DNA of 64,000 bases from assembly GCA_050173345.1 (NCBI GenBank), contig JBFXKW010000007.1, forward strand, positions 156,599 through 220,598, written 5' to 3'. Made by a program: the position numbers and the translations under genes. A model generated the notes under the pieces. It ran no database searches. It saw nothing but the letters and a program-made list of their open reading frames with translations, and was not told the DNA's origin. Of this stretch, positions 46,560-54,856 are shown piece by piece. Position 1 is the first letter of the stretch; the number at the start of each line of letters is the position of its first letter. Origin of the DNA: SHWC01 sp050173345. Its GTDB lineage: Bacteria; Pseudomonadota; Alphaproteobacteria; UBA828.

Positions 46560-47264
46560 TCATTCCGGCAGCGCGTTGACGAGCGCGGGCGCCGCCTCGC
46601 GAATGTCGCGCTGCACCGCCGCGCGCGCCGCCGAGCCGTCCGCCTTGCGCAGCGCCGCGACGATCGCCTCGTGCGGCTCGACCGCCTGCATCGCGACGCT
46701 CGAATTGCGGAACAGGTAGTTCATCACCGGGCCGGCGCGCACCCAGAGCTTCTCGATCAGGTCGAGCAGCAGCGGGTTGCCCGCTGCCTGATAGATGGTC
46801 AGGTGGAACTCCTTGTTGAGCGCGAGGTAGGTCTGCGGGTCGTCCTCCGCGACGGCCTCGGTCATGCCTTGGGTCAGCTCGTCGAGCCGCCTGAGCTGCG
46901 CCGCGTCGAGCCGGCCGGCGGCGTTCTCCGCCGCGAGGCCCTCCAGCGCCATCCGCACCTCGTAGACCTGCCGGTAGCTCGCGCGCGTGATGATGGGCAC
47001 CGCGATGGTCCGGTTGGCGCGGGCCTCCAGCGCGTTGTCCGCGATCAGCCGGTGCAGCGCCTCGCGTACCGGCATGGTGCTGGTGCCGAGGCGCTCGGCG
47101 AGCCCGCGGATGCTCACCACCTCGCCCGGCTCGAACATGCCCGACATGAGCTGCGCCCGCAGGCGCGCATAGACGCGCCCGTTCAGGGGCTCGCCCTCGG
47201 CCGCCGCGGCGTCATCCGCGAAGGTGGAAGCGAGCGGCAGTACGGCGGCGACCGGGTCCGTCAT
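46560..47264 (-). CDS. GntR family regulator, FCD domain
   Basis: 234 residues. Winged helix at about 28-92 (EVVSIRGLAERLGTSTMPVREALHRLIADNALE), then an FCD ligand-binding domain with metal-type His residues in NKEFHLTIYQAAGN and EPHEAIVAAL. FCD regulators sense carboxylic acids. It is embedded in the catabolic operon (4-bp overlap with the VOC gene), so it probably controls this locus. Sites with TTGGTATA at 49991 and 35839 are candidate operators. Confidence 0.9.
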   Translation of the reverse strand: MTDPVAAVLPLASTFADDAAAAEGEPLNGRVYARLRAQLMSGMFEPGEVVSIRGLAERLGTSTMPVREALHRLIADNALEARANRTIAVPIITRASYRQVYEVRMALEGLAAENAAGRLDAAQLRRLDELTQGMTEAVAEDDPQTYLALNKEFHLTIYQAAGNPLLLDLIEKLWVRAGPVMNYLFRNSSVAMQAVEPHEAIVAALRKADGSAARAAVQRDIREAAPALVNALPE

Positions 47265-47725
47265 GTGTATTCGACCAGTTCGGTGATGAAGTCCTCGGGC
47301 GCGCGGACGTAGATCACCTTGGCCTTGCCGCCGCGCAGCGAGAGCGGCGGCGCGAAGGTCTTGAAGCCGGCGTCGATCACCCGCTTGTAGGCCTCGTTGA
47401 CGTCCTTCACCTGGAACGCGACGTGGGTGTAGCCGAGGTCGCATTGCCGGTTGGGGCCGAGCCGGCCCTCCGGCGTGTACCATTTGAACAGCTCGATGTG
47501 GTAGCCGTCGCGCTCCAGCATCATCCAGTGGCAATCGACACCCTCCGGCATGCCGACCGCATCGGCGAGGCCGGGATCGTGGCGATGGTCGATGTCGCCG
47601 ATCACCACGAAGCCGAGCACGTCGCAGTAGAACTTCTTCGCCGCCTCGAAATCCTTCACGCTGATCGCGGTGTGGTGCGCCCGGGTGATCAGGTCGGTGA
47701 CCAGGGCTTTCTCGTTCTGGGCCAT
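47261..47725 (-). CDS. VOC superfamily (glyoxalase-like) protein
   Basis: 154 residues, two paired beta-alpha-beta-beta-beta modules: RAHHTAISVKDFEAAKKFYCDVLGF and GYTHVAFQVKDVNEAYKRVIDAG. Metal ligands are likely His in the first motif, Glu in HIELFKW, His in THVAF and Glu in FITELVEY. It could be a dioxygenase, epimerase or lyase. Stop codon overlaps the GntR start, and the E1 gene ends 26 bp upstream, so all three are co-transcribed. Confidence 0.88.
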   Translation of the reverse strand: MAQNEKALVTDLITRAHHTAISVKDFEAAKKFYCDVLGFVVIGDIDHRHDPGLADAVGMPEGVDCHWMMLERDGYHIELFKWYTPEGRLGPNRQCDLGYTHVAFQVKDVNEAYKRVIDAGFKTFAPPLSLRGGKAKVIYVRAPEDFITELVEYT

Positions 47726-47751
47726 TGGGGGGAAGGCTCCTCTGGAAAAGA

Positions 47752-49935
47752 TCAGGCGGCCGCGCGGCCGGTGAGCGCGTGGAGGCCGGCGACCACGTCA
47801 TCGACATTGGCGAGCGCCGCCTTCTCCAGCACCTTGGAGACGACCGGCGCGGCCTGGCTGCCGCTGACGCGCAGGATCTCGTGATCCAGCCAGTCGAACA
47901 GCTTCTCCTGCGCCTCCTGCACGATGCGCGCGCCGAGCGAGGGGCCGCGCGAGGTTTGCTCCACGACGATCAGCCGGTTGGTCTTCTTCACGCTGGCCGA
48001 GATGGTCTCCCAGTCGAGGCCGAGCGGGTCGAGCGTGCGCAGGTCGATGACCTCGGCATCGATGCCCGACTTCTCGGCCGCATCCACGCTGACCGGCACC
48101 ATGTTGGCGCAGGTCACGACGGTGCAGGCCGCACCCGGCCGCGCGATGCGCGCCTTGCCGAAGGGCACGCAGAAATCGAGGTCGTTGTCGGGGATCAGGC
48201 CGGGCGTCTGGTAGAGCGTCTGGCACTCGATGAAGACGACCGGATCGTCGCACTGCACCGCGCTGTTGAAGAGCCCGATATAGTCGAACGGGGTGGTCGG
48301 CGCGACGACGCGCCAGCCCGGATAGAGCGCGAACAGGCCGCTCGGGTCCATCGAATGCTGCGAGCCGTAGCCATGGCCGCCGGCAACGCGCACGCGTACG
48401 ATCAGGTGCGCCGGCTGGGTGCCGCCGAACATGTGGCGGACCTTGGCGATCTGGTTGAAGAGCTGGTCGGCGGCGACCAGCACGAAGTCCGCGTACATGA
48501 ACTCGACGACCGGCCGCATGCCGTTGATCGCGGCGCCGAGCGCGAGGCCGGAAAAGCCGTTCTCGCAGATCGGCGTGCCGATCAGCCGCTCGGGGAAGGC
48601 CTCGAGGATGCCCTTGGTGGCGCCGACCGTGCCACCTTTAAGCCGATGCACGTCCTCGCCGAGCACGAACACGCTCGGGTCGCGCTCCATGGCGTGAAGC
48701 TGGGCGAGCGGGATCGCCTCGATGAACTTGATCTCGCGCGCGGTCTTGGGGTCGACCTCGTCGGCCTCCATGAAGCGCTTGCCCTTGAGCTCCGAGAGGT
48801 CGCCCCGGATGCCGACATCGGCCTCCTTGGGGTCGGGCCAGAGCGCGGGCACGACGCGCAGAAGGTTGCTGCCGGGCTCGGTCTCGGTCAGCCGGCCGGA
48901 GGCGGCATCGACCGACGCCTTGATGCGCGCCTGCATGGCATCGAGCGTCGCCTTGTCGATGATGCCGAGCGACTGCAGCGTGTCCGCGAAGCTCTTGAGC
49001 GGGTCGCGGTCGCCCCAGCTCTGCTCCTCGTCCTTCTCGCGATAGCCGAAGGCGCTGCCCTTCATCGGCCCGTGCTGGTGGAAGTAGCGGTAGGTCTTGG
49101 CCTCGACCACGACCGGGCCGGCCTTCTCGCGGATCTGCTGGCGCGCCCATTGCATGGCCTTGCGCACGCTCAGCGTGTTCATGCCGTCGACCTCGGCGGA
49201 CGGGATGGCGAGGCCGAGCCCGCGCGCCGAGAGGCGGGTCTCGCGCGTGGTCTCGCGCACATGGGTCGAGACGCCGTAGAGGTTGTTCTCGATGAAGAAG
49301 ACGATCGGCAGGTCGTAGAGCGCGGCCATGTTCATGGCCTCGTAGACCGAGCCTTGCGCGGTCGCGCCGTCGCCGAAGAAGGTGACCGTGAGGTTGTCGC
49401 TCTTCCGGAGCTTCTCGGCGAGCGCGTAGCCGGCCGCCTGCGGCGGGTTGCCGCCGACGATCGCGTTGGTGCCGAGCACGCCGGCCTCGTCCCAGCGCAT
49501 GTGCATCGAGCCGCCGCGCCCGCCGCAATAACCCGGCTTCAGCCCCATGATCTCGGCCATGGAGCGGTAGATCACGTCGTTGATCCCGTCGGTCAGCTCG
49601 TCGCGCCGCGGGTCGCGCCCCTCGGGTGCCACGTGGTTGAGGAACTTGGCGAGGAACTGATGGTGCGCCCGGTGCGTGGCGTTGATCTTGTCGGCGCTCG
49701 TGAGCACCGACATGGCACCCACCGCGCCGCCTTCCTGGCCGATGCTCGAATGCGCCGGGCCATGCACGCAGCCGGCCTTGAACAGGTCGAGGATGCGCTC
49801 CTCGAAGCGGCGGATGACGAGGAGATCCTCGAGCATGCGCGACAGCGCGACGGGGTCTTCCGCCTTCCAGTCCGCTTCGGTGGCCTCGATGCGATACCAT
49901 GGCGTGTCCATGGTGAGGGGGGTCAGCTTGGGCAC
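47752..49935 (-). CDS. Thiamine-dependent dehydrogenase E1, alpha and beta fused
   Basis: 727 residues. Residues about 1-345 are an E1 alpha subunit with GPAHSSIGQEGGAVGAM and the thiamine-diphosphate motif GDGATAQGS...FFIENN. Residues about 380-727 are an E1 beta subunit (FVLGEDVHRLKGGTVGATKG, GSQHSMDPSGLFALYPGW). It should decarboxylate a 2-oxo acid or acetoin-like substrate. No E2 acyltransferase or E3 gene is adjacent, unusual for a complex of this type. GTG 49935 has GGAGAGAGG upstream; ATG 49911 is the alternative. First gene of the leftward operon. Confidence 0.9.
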   Translation of the reverse strand: MPKLTPLTMDTPWYRIEATEADWKAEDPVALSRMLEDLLVIRRFEERILDLFKAGCVHGPAHSSIGQEGGAVGAMSVLTSADKINATHRAHHQFLAKFLNHVAPEGRDPRRDELTDGINDVIYRSMAEIMGLKPGYCGGRGGSMHMRWDEAGVLGTNAIVGGNPPQAAGYALAEKLRKSDNLTVTFFGDGATAQGSVYEAMNMAALYDLPIVFFIENNLYGVSTHVRETTRETRLSARGLGLAIPSAEVDGMNTLSVRKAMQWARQQIREKAGPVVVEAKTYRYFHQHGPMKGSAFGYREKDEEQSWGDRDPLKSFADTLQSLGIIDKATLDAMQARIKASVDAASGRLTETEPGSNLLRVVPALWPDPKEADVGIRGDLSELKGKRFMEADEVDPKTAREIKFIEAIPLAQLHAMERDPSVFVLGEDVHRLKGGTVGATKGILEAFPERLIGTPICENGFSGLALGAAINGMRPVVEFMYADFVLVAADQLFNQIAKVRHMFGGTQPAHLIVRVRVAGGHGYGSQHSMDPSGLFALYPGWRVVAPTTPFDYIGLFNSAVQCDDPVVFIECQTLYQTPGLIPDNDLDFCVPFGKARIARPGAACTVVTCANMVPVSVDAAEKSGIDAEVIDLRTLDPLGLDWETISASVKKTNRLIVVEQTSRGPSLGARIVQEAQEKLFDWLDHEILRVSGSQAAPVVSKVLEKAALANVDDVVAGLHALTGRAAA

Positions 49936-49970
49936 GGTCCTCTCTCCGACTCTGGCATTAAGCGCTAGCC

Positions 49971-50003
49971 TGTGATCACAGATTGTGCTCTTGGTATAAC
50001 AAA
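49971..50003. promoter_or_regulatory. Divergent promoter with GntR-type operator candidate 2
   Basis: Contains the palindrome TGTGATCACA (49971-49980), then TTGGTATAACAA (49991-50002), which fits the FCD-type GntR pattern TNGT-N3-ACNA. TATAAC (49995-50000) inside it could be the -10 of the rightward PxpB promoter, so binding would repress. Confidence 0.45.
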
Positions 50004-50111
50004 TCGAAATCGCCCCCGATAGGGCGCGCGGGCCAGCCCGGCGCCGTGCCCGGAGCGGGGGCATCATGCACCGTCCGCGCCGCGATCCGCCAGCCGCCCG
50101 ATGAGCCCTCC

Positions 50112-50981
50112 ATGATCTATGACGAGCCCCGCTTCCTGCCCGGCGGCGACAAGTTCATCGAGGTCGAGCTCGGCGACGAGATGAGCTTCGACTGCAATTT
50201 CCTGGTCCATTCGGTGGCCGCGCTGATCCGGCAGGCCAAGATCAAGGGCATCGTCGAGCTGGTGCCCGAGCTCGCCACCATCATGATCTCCTATGACGGC
50301 GACCAGATCGGCTTCGACGACGTGGTGCGCGAGGTCGGTGCGCTGCGCCGCTCGATCGGCTCGCTGGAGGACCAGGAGCTGGATAGCCGGCTGATCTACT
50401 TCCCGGTGCTCTACGTGGATCCGTGGACGCGCGCCTGCTATGACGACTATTGCGCCAAGATCGCCCGGAAGGAGTGGGATCCGGAGCTGCTGGTCCGGGT
50501 CAACAACCTCTCGGGCTTCAAGCAGCTCATCCGGGTCCATTCCGGCTGCGAATACTGGGTCGCCGCGCTCGGCTTCTGGCCCGGCCTCGCCTCGCACATG
50601 CCGCTCGACCCGCGCTGCGTCCTGACCGCGCCGAAATACAACCCGCCGCGCACGTGGACGCCGAAGCAGGCGATCGGCGTCGGCGGCGGCCTGTGCGCCA
50701 TCTACCCCGACCAGACACCGGGCGGCTACCAGATCTTCGCGCGCACGCCCGCGCCGATCTGGGAGCCGACGCAGACGCTGCCCGCGTTCAAGGAGAGCCT
50801 CGCGCTGTTCCGCCCGGGCGATCGGGTGCGCTTCGTGCCGATCGACCGTGAGGAATACGACTATGTCGAGCGCAAGGTCGCGGAGGGGACGTACCAGCAC
50901 GTGATCTCCGATTTCCAGAAATTCTCGATCCGCCGCTACCACGCCTGGCTCGCGACGGTCGATCCCACCGAGCGGTTTTGA
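50112..50981 (+). CDS. PxpB/allophanate hydrolase subunit 1-like protein, copy 1
   Basis: 289 residues, AHS1 (KipI/PxpB) fold. Conserved family part: GFWPGLASHMPLDPR, then an approximation of the G-x-YPxxSPGGW motif in GLCAIYPDQTPGGYQIFARTP. PxpB with PxpC and PxpA forms the prokaryotic 5-oxoprolinase; related domains make the carboxyltransferase half of urea carboxylase. No PxpA gene is in the window. First gene of a rightward operon, 15 bp before the PxpC-like copy 1. ATG 50112 gives the family N-terminus (IYDEPRFLPGGD). Confidence 0.85.
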   Translation: MIYDEPRFLPGGDKFIEVELGDEMSFDCNFLVHSVAALIRQAKIKGIVELVPELATIMISYDGDQIGFDDVVREVGALRRSIGSLEDQELDSRLIYFPVLYVDPWTRACYDDYCAKIARKEWDPELLVRVNNLSGFKQLIRVHSGCEYWVAALGFWPGLASHMPLDPRCVLTAPKYNPPRTWTPKQAIGVGGGLCAIYPDQTPGGYQIFARTPAPIWEPTQTLPAFKESLALFRPGDRVRFVPIDREEYDYVERKVAEGTYQHVISDFQKFSIRRYHAWLATVDPTERF

Positions 50982-50996
50982 GGGGAGGGCGCCACC

Positions 50997-51965
50997 ATGA
51001 TCAGCGTGATCAAGCCCGGCCTCGAGACCAGCGTGCAGGACTGGCCCGGCCGCATCGGCTATTGGGAGCAGGGCTTCCCGCCCTCCGGGCCGTTCGATTC
51101 GTGGTCATTCAGGCTCGCCAATCTGCTGGTCGGCAATCGGCCGGGCGATGCCGGGCTCGAATGCCAGTTCATGGGCCCGACGCTCCGCTTCGAGCGCGAG
51201 GCGGTGATCGCGGTGACCGGCGCGGACATGGCGCCGGCGCTCGACGGCGTGCCGCTCGAACCATGGCGGAGCCACGCCGTCAAGCCTGGCCAGACGCTCG
51301 CGCTGGGCGCGGCGCGCCAGGGCGCGCGCGCCTATGTCGCGGTCGCGGGCGGGATCGACGTGCCGCTCGTGCTCGGCTCGCGCTCGACCTTCCACATGGC
51401 GGGCATCGGCGGCATGGCGGGGCACGCGATCAAGGCGGGGCAGAGCCTGCCCGTGGGCGAGACGAAGGGCACGCCGGGGCGGCGGGTGAAGGAGGCCGCG
51501 CGGCCGCCGCTCGACGGCGCGCGCGTCTGGCAGATCGAGGCGGTGCCCGGCCCCAATGACGACTGGATCGACGCGGCGGGCCATGAGCGGTTCCTCGGCT
51601 CGGACTGGACGCTGCAGGCGCGCAGCAACCGCACCGGCTACCGCCTGACCGGCCCGGAATGGAGCTTCACCGCGCGCGCCACCAACAAGCGCCCGGAGCA
51701 TGGCGAGCATCCCTCCAACGTGCTCGATCACGGCTATCCGGTCGGCACCGTCAACCTGTGCGGCCAGACGCCGATCATCCTGGTGGTCGATGCGCCGTCG
51801 ACCGGCGGCTTCATCAACCCCTACACGGTGCCCTCGGGCGCATTCTGGAAGCTGGCCCAGGCCAAGCCCAACGATACCTTCCGCTTCAAGGCCATCACGG
51901 TGGACGAGGCGCACGCGCTGCGCCGCGCCATCGACAGGCTCTGCACGCCCGACAGCCTTGCATGA
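50997..51965 (+). CDS. PxpC/allophanate hydrolase subunit 2-like protein, copy 1
   Basis: 322 residues, AHS2 (KipA/PxpC, biotin-dependent carboxyltransferase-like) domain. Motifs: VIKPGLETSVQDWPGR, GPFDSWSFRLANLLVGN, VTGADMAPALDG, PGPNDDWID, RSNRTGYRLTGP and a C-terminal GGFINPYTVPS. It should pair with the PxpB-like subunit to form one enzyme. No biotin carboxylase or carrier protein is adjacent, so an oxoprolinase-like ATP-dependent ring opening is more likely than carboxylation. Overlaps copy 2 of PxpB by four bases. Confidence 0.87.
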   Translation: MISVIKPGLETSVQDWPGRIGYWEQGFPPSGPFDSWSFRLANLLVGNRPGDAGLECQFMGPTLRFEREAVIAVTGADMAPALDGVPLEPWRSHAVKPGQTLALGAARQGARAYVAVAGGIDVPLVLGSRSTFHMAGIGGMAGHAIKAGQSLPVGETKGTPGRRVKEAARPPLDGARVWQIEAVPGPNDDWIDAAGHERFLGSDWTLQARSNRTGYRLTGPEWSFTARATNKRPEHGEHPSNVLDHGYPVGTVNLCGQTPIILVVDAPSTGGFINPYTVPSGAFWKLAQAKPNDTFRFKAITVDEAHALRRAIDRLCTPDSLA

Positions 51966-52831
51966 TCTTCGACGAGCCCCTGTTCCAGCCGGGCGGCGAC
52001 CGCTTCGTCGTCATCTATTTCGGCGATGACGCGGCGATCGAGCTGAACTTCCTCGCGCTCGGGCTCAAGGCGGCGATCGGCGAGGCCGGCCTCTCCGCCG
52101 TCGTCGATACCAACCCGTGCTACAACTCCCTCGTCGTCGAGTACGATCCCGACGCCATCGAGTACGACGATCTGCTGAGGGAGCTGCGCGCGCTCGCCGC
52201 GGCGCTCGGCCCGGTCGATACGCTGGAGCTCGAAAGCCGGCTCGCCTATCTGCCGACCATGTACCTCGATCCCTGGACCAAGGCGGCGATTGAGGACTAT
52301 TGCGTCAAGGTCAAGCCGCGTGAGTTCGATCCTACCTTCGTCGCGCGCCTCAACGGGCTCGAGGACGAGAAGCAGCTCGTCCGCGTGCATTCCGGCACCG
52401 AGCATTGGGTGATCTCGGTCTGCTCGCTGCCGGGCCTGCCGCTGCTGCGGCCGCTCGACCCGCGCTCGCTGCTGACCTCGCCGAAATATGATCCGCCGCG
52501 CCTGTGGACGCCGCCCAACGCGGTCTGCACCGGCGGCATGACGACCTCGATCCACACGCTGCGCGTGCCGGGCGGCTACAACCTGATCGGCCGCACGCCG
52601 GTGCCGATGTGGGAGGCGACGCAACGCATGCCGATCTTCAAGGACAGCGTGGTGCTGCTGCGCGCCGCCGACCGCGTCAAGTTCGTGCCGATCGACCTCG
52701 ACGAATATCGCTATGTCGAGGCGCGCGTCGCGGCGGGCACCTACGAGTTCAACGTCACCGGCTATCAGCGCTTCTCGGTCGGCGCCTACCGCGCCTGGGC
52801 GGCGCAGCAGAACCCGAAGGGGCGGTTCTGA
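51962..52831 (+). CDS. PxpB/allophanate hydrolase subunit 1-like protein, copy 2
   Basis: 289 residues, same length as copy 1 and clearly paralogous (IFDEPLFQPGGDRFVVI; VRVHSGTEHWV; LTSPKYDPPRLWTP). It diverges where the family is most conserved: the IYPDQTPGG stretch of copy 1 reads SIHTLRVPGG here. That suggests a changed active site or a structural role. Start overlaps the PxpC copy 1 stop (ATGA) and the stop overlaps the next start by one base, so it is tightly co-translated. Confidence 0.84.
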   Translation: MIFDEPLFQPGGDRFVVIYFGDDAAIELNFLALGLKAAIGEAGLSAVVDTNPCYNSLVVEYDPDAIEYDDLLRELRALAAALGPVDTLELESRLAYLPTMYLDPWTKAAIEDYCVKVKPREFDPTFVARLNGLEDEKQLVRVHSGTEHWVISVCSLPGLPLLRPLDPRSLLTSPKYDPPRLWTPPNAVCTGGMTTSIHTLRVPGGYNLIGRTPVPMWEATQRMPIFKDSVVLLRAADRVKFVPIDLDEYRYVEARVAAGTYEFNVTGYQRFSVGAYRAWAAQQNPKGRF

Positions 52832-53823
52832 TGGCCGGGGCGGGCACGATCGACGTCATCAAGCCGGGGCTCGAGACCACGGTGCAGGACTATCCCGGCC
52901 GCAAGGGCTGCTTCGGTTACGGCTTCGCGCCGTCGGGGCCGGTCGATCACTGGTCGTCCCGGCTCGCCAACCTCCTGGTCGGCAACCCGGTCGGCGCGGC
53001 GCTGCTCGAATGCCAATTCATCGGCCCGAGCTTGCGCTTCTCGCGTGACGCGGTCATCGCGCTGACCGGCGGCGACATGGGCGCGACGCTCGACGGCGCG
53101 CCGGTGCCCTTGTGGGAGGGCATCGCGGTGCGCGGCGGGCAGACGCTGGCGCTCGGCCCGGCGAAGCGCGGCGCACGCTGCTATCTGGCGGTCGATGGCG
53201 GCATCGATACCGTGCCGTTCCTGGGCTCGCGCGCGACCTATTCCATGGCGGGCGTCGGCGGGCTCGACGGCGGCGCGCTGAAAGCGGGCCATAGCCTGCC
53301 GCTCGGCCCTGCCGAGGCGGCGAGACCCGGCAAGCGGGTACGGCCCGACTGCCGCCCGCCGATCCCGACCGACAAGCACTGGACCATCGAGGTGGTGCCG
53401 GGGCCGAACGACGACTGGATCGACCCGGCGGGCCAGAAGCTCTTCCTCGAGACCGACTGGGTGCTGTCGCCGCGCAGCAACCGGGTCGGCTTCCGGCTCG
53501 ACGGCCCGGAATGGATCTTCGCCGACAAGGCGATCCACAAGGCGCCCGAGCACGGCTCCCACCCCTCCAACATCATCGACCACGGCTACCCGATCGGCGC
53601 CATCAACCTGTGCGGCCAGACCCCGATCATCCTGCTCAACGACACGCTGACGCTGGGCGGCTTCATCAACCCCTATACGGTGGTCTCGGCGGCGTTCTGG
53701 AAGCTCGGCCAGTCCCGGCCGAACGAAATCTACCGCTTCAAGGCGGTCACGGTGCGGGAGGCGCAGGCGCTGCGCCGCGCGATCGACGCGATTTGCACCG
53801 AATCCAGCCTCGAATCGGCTTGA
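52831..53823 (+). CDS. PxpC/allophanate hydrolase subunit 2-like protein, copy 2
   Basis: 330 residues, strongly similar to copy 1 throughout (VIKPGLETTVQDYPGR, HWSSRLANLLVGN, VVPGPNDDWIDPAG, INLCGQTPIIL, GGFINPYTVVS). Compared with copy 1 it keeps all the shared motifs. With PxpB copy 2 it forms a second BC pair in the same operon. The two pairs may make separate enzymes with different substrates or one four-subunit complex. Next gene begins 68 bp downstream. Confidence 0.86.
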   Translation: MAGAGTIDVIKPGLETTVQDYPGRKGCFGYGFAPSGPVDHWSSRLANLLVGNPVGAALLECQFIGPSLRFSRDAVIALTGGDMGATLDGAPVPLWEGIAVRGGQTLALGPAKRGARCYLAVDGGIDTVPFLGSRATYSMAGVGGLDGGALKAGHSLPLGPAEAARPGKRVRPDCRPPIPTDKHWTIEVVPGPNDDWIDPAGQKLFLETDWVLSPRSNRVGFRLDGPEWIFADKAIHKAPEHGSHPSNIIDHGYPIGAINLCGQTPIILLNDTLTLGGFINPYTVVSAAFWKLGQSRPNEIYRFKAVTVREAQALRRAIDAICTESSLESA

Positions 53824-53891
53824 AGGCTTCGCGCGATCTTGCAGACTCGACGGGATGAGCGGCAAAAAGGGTTGCCGCCAGGGAGAACATC

Positions 53892-54827
53892 ATGGCTCAA
53901 GCTCAGAAGGTCATCATCACCTGCGCCGTGACCGGCTCGGTCCACACGCCGACCATGTCGCCGTATCTGCCGCTCACGCCCGACGAGATCGCGGCCGATT
54001 CGGTGGCGGCGGCCGAGGCGGGCGCCTCGATCATCCACCTGCACGCGCGCAACCCGAGCGACGGCAAGCCGACGCCCGACCCCAACGTCTTCATGCAGTT
54101 CCTGCCGCGCATCAAGCAGCAGTCCGACGCGGTGATCAACATCACGACCGGCGGCGGCCACGGCATGACCTTGGAGGAGCGCCTGGCGGCGCCGCTCCGA
54201 GCCAGCCCCGAGATGTGCTCGCTCAACATGGGCTCGATGAACTTCGGCATCTACCCGATGCTGAACAAGTACAAGGAGTTCAAGCACGAGTGGGAGCGTC
54301 AGCATCTCGAGATGACGCGGGACTTCATCTTCCGCAACACGTTCAAGGATATCGAGCGCGTGCTGAAGGAGCTGGGCGAGGTGCACGGCACGCGCTTCGA
54401 GTTCGAGTGCTATGACGTCGGCCATCTCTATACGCTGGCGCACTTCCTCGACCGCAAGCTGGTCAAGCCGCCGCTCTTCGTGCAGACCATCTTCGGCATC
54501 CTGGGCGGCATCGGCGCTGACCACGAGAACCTGATGCACATGCGCCAGATCGCCAACAAGCTGTTCGGCGACTCCTACCAGTGGTCGATCCTGGCGGCGG
54601 GTCGGCATCAGCTCCCGTTCGTTACCATGGGCGCGATCATGGGCGGCAATGTTCGCGTCGGCCTCGAGGACAGCCTGTTCATCGGCAAGGGCCAGCTCGC
54701 CAAGTCGAACGCCGAGCAGGTCAGCCGCATCCGTTCGATCCTGGAAAATCTCTCGCTCGAAATCGCGACGCCCAAGGAGGCTCGGGCTCTGCTCGACCTC
54801 AAGGGCGGCGATCAAGTGAAGTTCTGA
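53892..54827 (+). CDS. Beta-keto acid cleavage enzyme (BKACE/Kce family)
   Basis: 311 residues, TIM barrel (DUF849). Zinc ligands appear as HLHAR (residues near 48-50) and Glu in VGLEDSLF near the end; PSDGKPTPD and TTGGGHGM are family motifs. BKACE enzymes split a beta-keto acid with acetyl-CoA into acetoacetate and a new CoA ester, as in lysine fermentation (Kce), carnitine or acylated amino acid degradation. The substrate class is not assignable by eye. It links the operon's ring-opening subunits to CoA chemistry. Confidence 0.9.
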   Translation: MAQAQKVIITCAVTGSVHTPTMSPYLPLTPDEIAADSVAAAEAGASIIHLHARNPSDGKPTPDPNVFMQFLPRIKQQSDAVINITTGGGHGMTLEERLAAPLRASPEMCSLNMGSMNFGIYPMLNKYKEFKHEWERQHLEMTRDFIFRNTFKDIERVLKELGEVHGTRFEFECYDVGHLYTLAHFLDRKLVKPPLFVQTIFGILGGIGADHENLMHMRQIANKLFGDSYQWSILAAGRHQLPFVTMGAIMGGNVRVGLEDSLFIGKGQLAKSNAEQVSRIRSILENLSLEIATPKEARALLDLKGGDQVKF

Positions 54828-54856
54828 GCCAACCATCCTCTGGGGAGGTGTCAATC

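Noticed and set aside
47725..49968. Long plus-strand open frame opposite the E1 dehydrogenase gene
   Set aside because: Antisense shadow with no family motif; the minus strand has full E1 alpha and beta signatures.
50112..53823. Urea carboxylase/allophanate hydrolase assignment for the PxpBC-like genes
   Set aside because: No biotin carboxylase, biotin carrier or amidase domain is present in or near the operon.
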